Source: Owenia fusiformis (lineage: Eukaryota; Annelida; Polychaeta; Sabellida; Oweniidae). Taken from it: a DNA stretch of 64,000 nt. Made by a program: the position numbers and the translations under genes. Below, piece after piece: positions 1 to 11,639 of this stretch. Numbering within the stretch: position 1 is the first letter of the stretch; each line of letters starts with the position of its first letter. The DNA lies in contig CAIIXF020000005.1 of the NCBI GenBank assembly GCA_903813345.2, forward strand, positions 31,191,375 through 31,255,374, in the 5' to 3' direction. Below the pieces are notes generated by a model. It did no database searches. It saw nothing but the letters and a program-made list of their open reading frames with translations, and had not been told where the DNA came from.

Positions 1-75
1 ATACATGAAGTTTTGAAATGTAGATATTAAATTATGAAAGGAATAGTTCTTTATTGGTTTCCTTAATATCTTTTT

Positions 76-773
76 ATCACACCATCGGTGGGATATAGTC
101 ATCATACTGGTCGTGGTCGTGGTCGTGATCGTCCCGCTTTTTTTGTCATCGCCGTTTAAGGAAAACTGCTCATCAGATTTTCTCAGAATTCGCAGAGATG
201 ATAGAGCATATGAAGTACTAGAGCTGATTAACTTTTGGGTGGCCATCTTGTTTTCTGGCGGCTATTTTGAAGGTTTTTCGAAAAATCTTGTCATCGTCAT
301 TTCAGGAAAACCGCTCATTGGATTTCCTTCAAATTTACACAAATGATAGAGGATATCAAGTACTAGAGCTGATTAACTTTTGGGCGGCCATCTTGTTTTC
401 TGGCAGCCATTTTGAAGATTTTTCGAAAAATCTTGTCATCGCCATTTCAGAAAATCCGCTCATCGGATTTCCTTCAAATTTACACACATGATAGAGGATA
501 TCAAGTACTAGAGCTGATTAATTTTATGGCGGCCATCTTGTTTTCTGGTGGCCATTTTGAAGGTTTTTGAAAAATCTTGTCATCGCCATTTCAGGAAAAC
601 CGCTCATCGGATTTCCTTCAAATTTACACATCTTGTGTTCTGGTGGCCATTTTGAAGGTTTTTTGAAAAATCTTGTTTCTTGTTCTTGAAATTTGTAAAC
701 ATGAGAACAGTTTACCTGGTTTATAGTGTCTGCCTATTTGATGGTGTGATCTTGTTCATGTCCTGTGCCTTGT
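76..773 (+). repeat. HINE/pearl-like element with tandem ~145-bp core units
   Basis: The left end carries an inverted motif (TCACACCATC at 77) that returns as GATGGTGTGA near 740. The element ends in GTGCCTTGT. The core repeats a unit of about 145 bp (box 'gatttccttcaaatttacac ... ggcggccatcttgttttctgg') several times from about 150 to 690. A TGGTCGTGG-type minisatellite sits just inside the left end. The same element recurs at 26019-26690 and 41876-42333. Short open frames here are repeat translations and not genes. A non-autonomous Helitron/Helentron-related origin is inferred from the architecture: subterminal inverted motif, tandem core, fixed 3' end. Confidence 0.6.
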
Positions 774-984
774 TTTTATAATAGGCTAGATTTATTCCTG
801 AAGCGCATGTATATTTTGCTGTAGTTGAAGAGATGGTTTGGAATGAAGTTGGAATATTAGTTCACATAAGCCAGGTTTTAAACCAGGTCCCTTTTATATT
901 TGTTTAACATTTACAAAGTAGCCCAAAGAAAATGACACGTGCAAGTTCTTTTTACTGTGCTTTTATTTTGTGATCGGTGATTCT

Positions 985-1067
985 TTGTGACTGCAAGAAA
1001 TTGTTACACCTTTGTAACAATTTGCAATAACTTACCAGCTGGTGACATTTTATCACATGAATGCCTT
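985..1067 (+). repeat. Degenerate tail of the GTCACCACC element family
   Basis: This stretch holds the conserved right end of the family (GGTGACATTTT...ATGAATGCC) with no recognisable left end. It ends about 35 bp before the acceptor of the first visible exon. It is intronic debris. Confidence 0.4.
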
Positions 1068-1101
1068 TTTAGAATTGTTTACATTTCTTAGGTTATTTCA
1101 G

Positions 1102-2738
1102 ATTCCCCTTGTGATGTTAAGCTGCCTCATACAGAGGAATCAGAATATGAAGATGTGCATCCCTCCCAACTTGCAATACGACGCTCCATTCATGAATTGC
1201 TCAACAACGATGGATTAAAGATTTTCTTGCAATCGTCTCCACCAAAGCCATCTTTAGCGAAAAAACCTGATACCCTTTCATTTAACAACAGTAACTCAGA
1301 CAATGCAAAATCAAAAAATTCATCAAAACCTCCGATTTCTCCGCACAAACCCCGATTAGATCAGAAACCAAATGACAATGATGTATTTTCTAAGCCAAAA
1401 GGGTCCGAAAAGAAAGATCCTATTGATCGATTGCTGCCCAAATTACCGAAGAAGACTGGGTCATTCCGTATTGCCAACAGAGATGACCCTGGCCTCTCAA
1501 GGTCACCTAGAATGAAAGCGAGGCAGCCTAAACCTGACCTCGATGAGATTGAGACGGAACATTTAACCCGAAGTAGTGGTAGTGTTCGAATAAAGAGATC
1601 AAATGGTCAGAGATATAACTATGAGAATATGAAAATTGACAGTGATATTGACATAAGAGGAAGAAATGATGACCTCAGTGAACTTGATGATTTGATGAAC
1701 TTTGTCACTACAGACACATCCATTAATGTTTTAAAGCCCATACCTGTGACATTGCCAGACACGAAGCTCAGTGATACTAAAAGTGCATGTAAGCCCCCAC
1801 CCTCTCCCCACGAAGGGGAGTATTCCAATGTAGAGTTCAAAAAGCGACCTGTACAAAAACCTGTGATAGAAGAACAGAAAGTGCCTGACAAAAAAACACA
1901 GTTTGACCAATTATGGCATTCCAATAATAGGAATGCACTTGAGGCAACAAGTCTTAAGAATCAGAAAAAACAATTCAATGATGAGGATGACTCTCAGTAT
2001 GAAGGGGTTTGGGAGGCTAAAGTTGATAGTGGGAAAGCAGTCTCTCTTACTAAATCTAGACTAGCATCAGACAGTAAATTACTAAAGCAGAGTCAAGAAA
2101 ATATTGACACCAGGCGTCACGTCTCAACAAGCAGTACAAAGAGTGCCACAGAGCTTATCATTGATGCCTATAGTGTTGAAAAACCAGTGGAAAATAAGTC
2201 TAACATTGCAGTATTTAAAGATACAAAGCCAAATAATCAACAATTGAAACCCAGTAGACTTTATTCAGCAGAAAAACCAGTAATAACCACCTCAAAATAT
2301 GTTAATGAAAAACCAATAGGCGAAACACAGCATACAGTACAAAACTCAGCTAAACCTTCTAAGGAAACTTTTGTATATGATTATGCATATGCAGAAACTT
2401 CGCAACCTGGTCAAAAGAAGCCGGAGCAGGATTCAAATACACATTTTAAATATGACTATGCTTATGCTGAAACTTCACCAACAGGAAGGGATAAGGAACC
2501 ATCACCAAGTAACAATGCTGCCAAGACAACAAAACCTGAAGCCATGTATGCATATGCTGATCCCGGGAAGGTCCGTGCAGGATTCATGCCAAGCGAAACA
2601 AAGTCTGATGGGAGCTACTCGTATGCTGATCCAGGAAGGGCTCGTCCTGGGTTTGTGCCCGAGTCCCCCCAGGGTGCAATTGACTCTCCGACGACCCCCC
2701 ATTCTGGACCAATGAAACCACCACGAAAAAACAAAAAG
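1102..2738 (+). CDS. Large internal exon (~545 codons) of the scaffold-like gene
   Basis: The acceptor is TTATTTCAG at 1101 and the donor is AAAAAG|GTAATA at 2739. The frame enters in phase 1 with two bases of a split codon and leaves in phase 0. The apparent start at 1155 is a GTG inside the frame (…EYEDVHPSQ…), so it is not a start codon. The composition is rich in Lys, Pro, Ser and Asp, as in an intrinsically disordered region. Two internal duplications are visible in the last third: KYDYAYAETSP-type segments (near 2371 and 2446) and YADPGxxRxGFxP segments (near 2548 and 2620). The exon ends in a basic KPPRKNKK stretch. An unusually long exon flanked by short ones is typical of disordered tails of signalling proteins. 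Confidence 0.85.
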
Positions 2739-5700
2739 GTAATAATATAGGATAAGTATTTTATGTGCATAGTGGTAAAGACTGTTTCATAAGCTAAAAA
2801 GTGCAAAAATTATTGAAATTCCCTTTCTAAAAAATTTGCAGTTCAATAAAGTCTGCTTGGTCAACTAGAGTCTCACAGGTTGTTTAGAATTGCTTGTGTA
2901 TAATGGAATGATCCTGAAATTCAGCAGAAAGACATGAACATGTATTAGAATCTGTATGACACACTCTTAAAAGATTCATGCGCAATTGGAATAACTTGAC
3001 TGCTTATAGTGGAATAGCTAATGACTGCTTATAGTATTTCTCTTTATTCATCGAAAATACACAATCATGAATTTATAAAATTGTATTACAGGAATTCAAT
3101 GACCTATTGCTTTGCTGGGAACTTAGAGAGAAAAGTTATCAAGTATAAAATATTAATTTATGTATAACAAACACCTTACCCAATCCTTCACTTTCATATA
3201 TACTGCATGTTGCATCAAAATTTATATATTTCTGTATATTTTCCATTTTTTAATGTTTTATGTATCAAACAGATTCTTATTTTTTTAATTAAGGAATAAA
3301 TAATGATAGGCCATTCAATATGGTGAAATTCAGCACGAGTTGGACAGAATGTTGTACAAAGCACGAACCGAAGGTGAGTGCATTTGTACTAACATTCTGT
3401 CCAACGAGTGCTGAATTTCACCATATTGAATGGCCTATCATTATTTATTCCGATTCAAACATAAAAATTAGTAAAAGCCGTGTCTGTGGAACGGGCATGA
3501 AGGAAGAATACGAACAGCTATCCCCGGACAGAGCCCCAGATGTGCAGCTGAGATGTGACGTCACTCAAAACAATGCAAATTGCAGATTGAATAGAGCATG
3601 GTCGTGCATCTATGGAGAATTAGAGAACGTTCTATATTGGCTATGCTGCATTCTGATTGGTTGAGAAATTCGAATAGAGCACGGTCATGTTTGAATGCTA
3701 TATATAGACTCTCCTTTTGTCAGATATTAGGTCATTTAATGGCAGGAATTACATTGTCGTTTTCTGAATCCTAATTGCCTTCTACAATCACATGAGTTAG
3801 GCCTCAGTCACATTTGCTCTACCGTATTGCAGGTGTAGTTTCAAAAATTTGATATAGAAAATCTACATCTTACTGCTTATCTCTGTATTTTATGCTGCAT
3901 TTTCCTCTCGATTTTGGGAAGCTACAGCTTCTGCATAGTTGCCGTAGAACAAATGTGACTGAGGCATTGGCCTTCTTCACTCAGTGTCAGAGGGTAATTT
4001 GACTAACAAATGGAGAGGGTACTATTTCCTCATATTTTACTCAGTTTTTTGTCTGTGCTTAACACCCAAAATTTAATCTTATTCTTCTTTTACATGTTCA
4101 GTAAAACCAGCCCAGTATCATATAACATGATATGAACTAAAACTCAATTTGAAAATGACTGCTAATTACTAATTATTGATGAGCAGTAGCCCAGATTCAG
4201 TACCATCTACATATTCAATTCAATTCAATTTTCAATTTCAAATAAATTTATTAAATTTTTCGTACAATAATAATTAATACATAGAATATACAGGTATATA
4301 TACATGTGAACTGTTCTGCATTTTTAGCTCACATGAGTGAGGTATTGTTATGAGTGATTGTAGTTGTCCATTTGTCTGTCCATTTGTAAAGTAAAACATC
4401 AGATCAATTCTGACATCAATAATATGGGTAGATTTGGGGACTATTTTAACTGAAAGTGAGGTGTTACAATAGAGCTAATCTAATTTGACTATCGTTCTAT
4501 TTTGCAGTCAAGTAGCAGTGCATCTACTAGTAGCTTTGATGAGTACGAACCAGTATCCATGTCAAGTAGCCTCCCAAGTCCATCTGATGTTGAACTCGTG
4601 GAACTTAGGATCGTGGAGGAAGGGGATTATTCTTCCGTTGGTAAGTAACCTTTGTAAGAGCTCGACAATATTTACCCTCTTTCATTTAAGATAACTCAGA
4701 TTTTGAATGGCACCAGCACATCCAAATCTTCTGAAATCTTATTTGGATGAATATTTTAAATGAAAATACCACTGGTCATGAATGCAGGGGTATTGTAGGA
4801 GTTTGTATTGTTGGAGATTGTCGCACTCCAACATTTATCAACAGTTCACTATTGAATAAGCATGATTATTACAGAGATATTTTTGGTTGTAAAGATTGTT
4901 AGCTTGTGAACTGTAAATATCTTGCAAGATAGTTATCCAGACTTGAAGATGATATGGTTTTGATGCTTAGATATTTGACCATGAAATATCTACTGCTTGT
5001 TTTTATGTCACCACCAGAAATAGTGACATGTAGTTAGTCTCTAACTTTTATGTGGATGGTCGTTTGCAGTTGGCATTTGCTGTTGGTAACCAATGGCAGG
5101 TGGTGACATTTTGCAAGTTAATGCCTTGTTTACTTTGGTTTTTATAGCACTGTTTATGATTGTATTTAGATAGCAAAGATATGCATGCAGATCAGCCACC
5201 TGTGCCTAGGAAAACAAAAGACTCATTGACGTTTGTCTCATATGATGCTGACCCAGATCCAGGTGTGGTAACCTCCCCTAAGTAAATACGCAGGAAGGAC
5301 ATGCCTTCTAGTCTGCAACAAAATTGACAGTTCATTTGCACGATAGAGATGATTTTAGCATGTAGTTTTCAGATGTCTTTTTGTAAATTAAATCACTATT
5401 TTAAGAAACAAAGAAAGTATATACTAAGAAAAGCCTGAAAATATAACCAGACAGTAATTACTTTTTGTGTGACCTCTTGAACCCAGTTACTAAAGTTGCA
5501 TCAAGCCTTGAACTCCCCCCTCTTTCCTGTCTACTCCACCTCCATTTGGAGAAATGTTTAGAGGGGTGGGATCGCAATGGTTCTATGCAAGACTACAGTC
5601 AACATACATCGTAATATGATGTCTTTATATGATATAGCTAGGGTTTGAGCTAAGGGCCAGTCCACTGATCATTGCCAGGTTACTTTCTAAATAGACCAGT

Positions 5701-7993
5701 TGAATTTTTCACTAGGTATAGGAAAATAACATGTCAACTGGTCAATAATGCCATCTTGATCAGCTGCTCTCAGAGCCTTAGCTCAACCCCTCGTCAAAGC
5801 CAATCAGAAAATATGTGTGTTCTGTTCTAGATGAAGACAGCATGTATTCATCGATAGGTGTTGGTGGGGGCAGGTGGAAGCAGAAAGGGGTATGTTGCTG
5901 TCTTATTTTATATACAAAAATCAAATCACAAACGTGACATATATGATTTTTTTTTTCTCTTATAAATGATAATGATTCAGCCGTCTTTACATTGTGTTGG
6001 ACAGTCATCATCATCATCATTTGGAAAATGATTTGTTCATTCTTATTCTTAATTAGCATCGTCACCACCATCTCCCTTGACCATGATCAAAATGCTTTCC
6101 TCTCTCAAGAGTTCACTGTATCCACTGATCATGATTGAGATGAGTTTTTGTCACCACAAGGAAGTGGTGACATATTGTTATAACCACCGTCAAAATTTGG
6201 TAGTCAGCATCTCTATATAATTGTTACACATTTACAGCGAATTATCATTTTGAGCTGACTGTCTCAACTGATCATGATCAAGATTGTTTTTACTTTCAGG
6301 GGCCAAGTCTTTCAACTGACACTGATGTTCCCCCAGTTCCAAGGAAGACTCAAGATTCTTTAACATTAAGAGATCCAGAAAGAAGTGAGAATAGAATTAT
6401 ATTGTATCCATAGTTACATTGAAAATGAACTCATTAGAGTAAAAGTGAATTGAATGTTATTTATCCAAACTTTGAATTTATACAGTTATTCATTTGCATC
6501 ATTTGGAATTGACGATTTGAATTGTTTACTAGTGCCCCCATCCGCAACAGATCAGGCCTCTGGTGGAGTGAGCAAAACATTGAACAGAGCCTTTAAGAAT
6601 GTTAAGATATCACTGCCTAAGGTAAACTATTACACTGTACTATTTGATGAACTTTAATAATGGACGCATGTTTAATATTATAAACATACAGGGTGAGTGA
6701 AAATTAAACATTGGGCCTAATCAAGTGAAATTTGATGTGTAAGCTTGGGACACGTTTTTTCACTTACCCTGTAAAACAAGAAATGATTAAAGAGCCACTG
6801 TATCTTTAAAACCACAAGATTGCATGATTGCATTATCTGCTTTAAATTGTAAATATACTTGAAATAGAATGGATTTAATAAGTGAAAAACTAAATTTGAG
6901 TTCACAGAATAACACTGTTCACTAAGGGGTCATGAACAAATAATTCTAGAAATAATTGTCTCAACCAGACAAATGAAAATATCTAGCTTTAAAATGATGT
7001 ATGATATTAAGCTGATCAGGAGCTTTTGTTTGGACTATTTAAAACTTTAAAAGACATAAAATATCTTACTGATTTAATAAGAAATAATCACATCAATATT
7101 TTTGTTTTACATTTGCAATGTATAATTGTAGCTTGGAACCAATTGGAAAACCATGGGAACAACTACAACTCCAACTGATCGTAAGTTAGCTCACCTTGAG
7201 CTTAAAAGTACATCAAATTCAGAACAATCTGTAACTTGTACAATCAATGAATGTAAAATTTTGAAAAAATTGGTTGATTCTCGAACTTTTATATTAAAAA
7301 CAACAAACAGAAAAAACTAATTATTAATGGTGTATGGCATTGTGCTTTTAGAAATGCTTTGGTATTTCATGTTGAGTTAGAGACATTTAAGCCTGAAGTG
7401 CTGATTCTATATTATCTTGATTCTATCATAACATTGTAAGATTTTGGAGATTGGTTTGAGTAACATTTGATCACTGCACGCATGTAATACCCATATTGAG
7501 TCAAAGAGCAAATTGAATGTAACATACAAACCTAAGCTTAAACTGGAAAAACTCATGGTTTTCTATTTGCAGCTGTATCACCAAATGCAAATCCATATGT
7601 GGTGAAAGGCATTGATATGGGTAAGTCCCATATAAAGTCAATGAGTAGAATATCCAATGTACAATTTATATATTTTACTTGCTTATTTCAAACCTAAAAT
7701 AATGAAATAGTTCCATTAAAACAAAATAAACTATTGTATTAAGTCCTCAATCCAAATTCTAAAAAATAAGTAAGTATATTGCAAAAACAGTTGACACATT
7801 TGTACTCAGTAAAATATTCATTCAGTGTCTCCAGTTTGAGTTTGCCATTGGTGTCTGTAACAACTGTCAAACTTTTGTAACCATTTTCAAATGGTGTGCA
7901 TTTTGTATATTATTTATTTTCTCTCCAGGTTGGGGTAACAGAGTTGGTCAGCCAAAGGGAGAAAGGAGCGCACCTCTGTCTTGGAAACAATAG
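1102..7993 (+). CDS. 3' part of a spliced gene for a Tyr/Pro-motif-rich scaffold-like protein
   Basis: Nine exons join without a frame break: 1102-2738, 4508-4640, 5170-5262, 5831-5889, 6300-6384, 6533-6621, 7132-7180, 7573-7620 and 7929-7993 (TAG 7991-7993). All have AG acceptors and GT donors, mostly GTAAGT-like, and split codons match at every junction. At least about 750 residues are encoded; the true start lies before the window, since the frame is open back to the acceptor at 1101. No catalytic domain is visible. The protein is low-complexity and charged. It carries tyrosine motifs (ESEYEDV, DEYEPVS, DYSSVD, SMYSSIG, NPYVV) and a repeated PPVPRKTxDSLT motif encoded in two separate exons (5170-5262 and 6300-6384). 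The C-terminus ends in SAPLSWKQ. PPVPRK fits a class II SH3 ligand and the tyrosines could be SH2 docking sites, so a signalling adaptor or the tail of a signalling protein is inferred. I do not recognise the family. The donor at 5262 (GTGTGG) is weak. Confidence 0.8.
3293..3451. mobile_element. Foldback MITE, ~65-bp inverted arms
   Basis: GGAATAAATAATGATAGGCC at the left is the reverse complement of the right end. Pairing continues through TTCAGCAC(G)AG and GGACAGAATGTT to a short loop near 3360-3390. Degenerate relatives with one arm shortened lie at about 28302-28395 and 45832-45925. Confidence 0.8.
3802..3963. mobile_element. 162-bp inverted-repeat MITE (CCTCAGTCACATTTG ends)
   Basis: The left end CCTCAGTCACATTTGCTCTAC matches the reverse complement of the right end ...GTAGAACAAATGTGACTGAGG. 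The arms extend inward into an imperfect GCAG/CTGC-containing stem. No target-site duplication could be fixed. Confidence 0.65.
5006..5131 (+). repeat. GTCACCACC...GCCTTGT element (short copy)
   Basis: The head TATGTCACCACC and the tail GGTGGTGACATTTTGC...ATGCCTTGT flank a short TTGGCA-rich middle with no satellite core. GGTGGTGAC in the tail is the inverted counterpart of GTCACCACC in the head. The element is intronic and sits about 40 bp before the exon at 5170. Confidence 0.65.
5641..5790. mobile_element. Small inverted-repeat MITE in an intron
   Basis: GGGTTTGAGCTAAGGGCC at the left pairs with GAGCCTTAGCTCAACCCC at the right. Internal GACCAGTTGA / TCAACTGGTC also pair, giving a long imperfect hairpin. 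It ends about 40 bp before the exon at 5831. Confidence 0.65.
6147..6200 (+). repeat. Head-only fragment of the GTCACCACC family
   Basis: TTGTCACCAC...GTGGTGACATATTGTTATAA matches the family head, and no tail follows. It lies in the intron before the exon at 6300. Confidence 0.5.
6689..6771. mobile_element. 83-bp mariner-type MITE with TA duplication
   Basis: The ends are CAGGGTGAGTGAAAA and TTTTTTCACTTACCCTG, flanked by TA on both sides (6687-6688, 6772-6773). CAGGGTG-type ends with TA duplication are typical of IS630/Tc1/mariner derivatives. Intronic. Confidence 0.75.
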
Positions 7994-9060
7994 TGAAGAA
8001 GCTAGCAGCTAATGAGAATTCTTCGTATCTGTCTTACAGAGCTAGCAACCAATAACCACAAATTGGTACCAGGCATGCAAGTGTGCTTTAAAGGAGTTGC
8101 AGATCTACTGATCAAAACTATTGACCAATTGTCATGTAATTTTTCAATACTGCTGGAATGATATGCTTTGCCTGAGAGGAACTAACTGGCCTCAGGCATG
8201 ATGGACAGAGCTTATGTACCACATTGATTGGTACATCATACTGACCAACTGAGTTCATGCCCTTGTGACATGTTTCGAAATGAACTGTCTCATTGTTGGA
8301 CCCAAGTGTGCTTGTACTAGCTCATTGGGCATGATTGGCAATTACATTGTGATATTAACGTCAAACATGACATTATAAACATAGGCACTTAAAGATATGC
8401 TAGAGTGTATTTTTGAGGCAAAATCTTTTGATTTATCTATTAGAAACCATCCTTTAGACATTTGAACTAAACAATGCAACTTTTCACCATTTTAGAATTT
8501 TGAAATGATCACTTTGAAAATTACGAAGAGAAATATGATTCATATGACTCAAATTCTAAAAGTTGTTCTTTGCAGGCCAAAAATTTGAAGAATGAACAAC
8601 TCCTCTTAGAGCAGGGTGGTTTTTAACTATTTATAATTTTTTGTGATTCTTCCATTCCAGCTTCTGTATGTGCTGATGTTGATTCTGGGATTTGATATTT
8701 TTGTTAATTTTTAGTTTAGAGAACAAATTATAACAACACTTCTTAAAATCTCAGAATCAACCAATAGCTAAGAAAGACAATGCATGCCAATATATAGCCC
8801 TGCATACACGTCAGAAAATACTGTTTTAGTTTTGTAAGCTGGACTCCATTTAATTCTGTGCTTTATATAAACACTGTATTTTGATTTTTTGATTCCCTTT
8901 TTGGGATTCATCAAATTTGTACAATGATTTAATTTACAGTTAAACACCTTTGTGAAATGCCTGCACCTTGCAAAATGATTGCAATAATTAGTCTCATACA
9001 TGTGCATTACTATTTGATCAATCCTAGGGTGGTAAAAATGCAGCACTCTTTGGATGTCTC
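7994..9060 (+). other. Probable 3' UTR and flank of the scaffold-like gene
   Basis: This follows the TAG at 7991-7993. No further splice-consistent exon was found, and I saw no canonical AATAAA close to the stop, so the transcript end is undefined. Short open frames here show no coding character. Confidence 0.35.
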
Positions 9061-11448
9061 ATTATGTCACCACCAAAAGTGGTGACATATTGTTATGGTC
9101 TCCGTTTTTTTGTGACGGCGGTTGGCGTCCGGCGTCCGGCGTCTGTAACAATTTCTTACAACTTCCTATAACTTAACAAATACTGTTTAGACTGACTTCA
9201 ATTTTTTTTCTAAATCATCTACATGTTCTCAGAAGTTCAAATCTGACTTTAGATTTTACATTTGACCTTCAATGACCTTCTCAAGGTCAAAAAGGTCTTT
9301 TTTCAACTTGCTTCACATTGACTAAATTTTTTTTCAAAATCATCTACATGTTCTCAGAAATTCAAATCTGACTTTAGATTTGACATTTGACCTTCAAATC
9401 TGACTTTAGATTTGACATTTGACCTTCAATGACCTTCTCAAGGTCAAAAAAGGTCAAAAAGGTCTGTTTTCAACTTGCTTCAAATTGACTAAATTTGGCG
9501 GTTGGCGTCCGGCGTCTGGCGTCCGGCGTCTGGCGTCCGGCGTCTGTAACAATTTCTTACAACTTCCTATAACTTAACAAATACTGTTTAGACTGACTTC
9601 AATTTTTTTTCTAAATCATCTACATGTTCTCAGAAGTTCAAATCTGACTTTAGATTTTACATTTGACCTTCAATGACCTTCTCGAGGTCAAAAAGGTCTT
9701 TTTTCAACTTGCTTCACATTGACTAAATTTTTTTTCAAAATCATCTACATGTTCTCAGAAATTCAAATCTGACTTTAGATTTGACATTTGACCTTCAAAT
9801 CTGACTTTAGATTTGACATTTGACCTTCAATGACCTTCTCAAGGTCAAAAAAGGTCAAAAAGGTCTGTTTTCAACTTGCTTCAAATTGACTAAATTTTTT
9901 TTTCAAAATCATCTACGTGTTCTCAGAAATTCAAATCTGACTTAAGATTTGACTTAAGATTTGACATTTGACCTTCAATGACCTTCTCAAGGTAAAAAAA
10001 GGTCAAAAAGGTCTGTTTTCAACTTGCTTCAAATTGACTTAAAAATTTTTCCAAAATCATCTACATGTTCTCAGAAATTCAAATCTGACTTTAGATTTGA
10101 CTTAAGATTTGACATTTGACCTTCAATGACCTTCTCAAAGTCAAAAAAGGTCAAAAAGGTCTTTTTTCAACTTGCTTCAAATTGACTAATTTTTTTTTCA
10201 AAATCATCTACATGTTCTCAGAAATTCAAATCTGACTTTAGATTTGACATTTGACCTTCAATGACCTTCTCAATGTCAAAAAAGGTCAAAAAGGTATTTT
10301 TTCATCTTGCTTCAAATTGACTAAAAATTTTTTTCAAAATCATCTACATGTTCTCAGAAATTCAAATATGACTTTAGATTTGACTTTAGATTTGACATTT
10401 GACCTTCAATGACCTTCTCAAGGTCAAAAAAGGTCAAAAAGGTCTTTTTTCAACTTGCTTCAAATCTTTTTCAAAATCATCTACATGTTCTCAGAAATTC
10501 AAATCTGACTTTAGATTTGACCTTTAATGACCTTCTCAAAGTCAAAAAAGGTCGAAAAGGTCTGTTTTCAGAAATTCAAATCTGACTTTAGATTTGACTT
10601 TAGATTTGACATTTGACCTTCAAAATCATCTACGTGTTCTCAGAAATTCAAATCTGACTTTAGATTTGACTTAAGATTTGACATTTGACCTTCAATGACC
10701 TTCTCAAAGTCAAAAAAAGGTCAAAAAGGTCTTTTTTCAACTTGCTTCAAATTGACTAATTTTTTTTTCAAAATCATCTACATGTTCTCAGAAATTCAAA
10801 TCTGACTTTAGATTTGACATTTGACCTTCAATGACCTTCTCAATGTCAAAAAAGGTCAAAAAGGTATTTTTTCATCTTGCTTCAAATTGACTAAATTTTT
10901 TTTTTCAAAATCATCTACATGTTCTCAGAAATTCAAATATGACTTTAGATTTGACATTTGACCTTCAATGACCTTCTCAAGGTCAAAAAAGGTCAAAAAG
11001 GTCTTTTTTCAACTTGCTTCAAATTGACTAATTTTTTTTTTCAAAATCATCTACATGTTCTCAGAAATTCAAATCTGATTTTAGATTTGACATTTGACCT
11101 TTAATGACCTTCTCAAGGTCAAAAAAGGTCAAAAAGGTCTGTTTTCAACTTGCTTCAAATTGACCAAATTTTTTTTCAAAATCATCTACATCTTTTCAGA
11201 AGTTCAAATTTGACTTTACAAGTTCTCAGAAGTTCAAATCTGACTTTAGATTTGACCTTTGACCTTCAATGACCTTCTCAAGGTCAAAAAGGTCTTTTTT
11301 CAACTTGCTTCAAATTGACTAATTTTTTTTTCAAAATCATCTACATGTTCTCAGAAGTTCTTCTTAAGGTCAAAAGGTATTTTCCAACTTGATTTAAATT
11401 GACCAAATTGTTTTAGGTGGTGACATTTTGTCATGTTAATGCCTTGTA
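9061..11448 (+). repeat. Satellite-bearing HINE/pearl-like element, 2.4 kb
   Basis: The head ATTATGTCACCACC (9061) and the tail GGTGGTGACATTTTG...ATGCCTTGT (to 11447) match the short copies of this family. Between them lies a satellite of about fifteen irregular units of 120-170 bp. Each unit holds TTTGACCTTCAATGACCTTC, TCAAGGTCA, poly-T and CATCTACATGTTCTCAGAA boxes. The head minisatellite (GGCGTCCGGCGTC) and the first satellite units are duplicated as a block of about 380 bp (9119-9495 and 9496 onward). No gene is present. Confidence 0.8.
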
Positions 11449-11450
11449 TT

Positions 11451-11633
11451 ATTATGTCACCACCACAAGTGGTGAGATATTGTTATAGATTCAAACCTTT
11501 TTTGTGGTGGTGATTGATGTTCCATTGTTGATGTTTGGTGTTGGATGGTTGGTGTTTGCCAGTTGATTTTTGGCATTCAGTGTCTGTAACAAATGGCAGG
11601 TGGTGACATTTTGCATGTTAAATGCCTTGTTTA
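11451..11633 (+). repeat. Second GTCACCACC...GCCTTGT element, abutting the first
   Basis: The head ATTATGTCACCACCAC begins three bases after the previous element's GCCTTGT. The tail is GGTGGTGACATTTTGCATG...GCCTTGT. The middle is a TTGGTGTTTG-type degenerate minisatellite. Head-to-tail adjacency suggests tandem insertion or a two-unit element. Confidence 0.75.
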
Positions 11634-11639
11634 TATATT

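Larger units (their letters stand above)
2739..4507 (+). other. Intron with two small inverted-repeat elements and a repeat head
   Basis: The intron is bounded by the AAAAAG|GTAATA donor and the CTATTTTGCAG acceptor. It contains the foldback at 3293-3451, a more GC-rich block at 3460-3720 with a CRE palindrome (3556-3563) and a TATA-like run near 3700, the inverted-repeat element at 3802-3963, and the head of a dispersed repeat near 4327-4400 (AGCTCACATGAG followed by GTCTGTCC-type runs). No coding sequence was seen. Confidence 0.6.

Noticed and set aside
1155-1157. Apparent start codon of the long frame
   Set aside because: It is GTG inside an open frame that continues upstream to a splice acceptor at 1101, so the frame is an internal exon.
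9061-11448. CRISPR-like array of regular repeats
   Set aside because: Units are contiguous, with no unique spacers or cas genes, and the genome is eukaryotic. It is a satellite in a mobile element.
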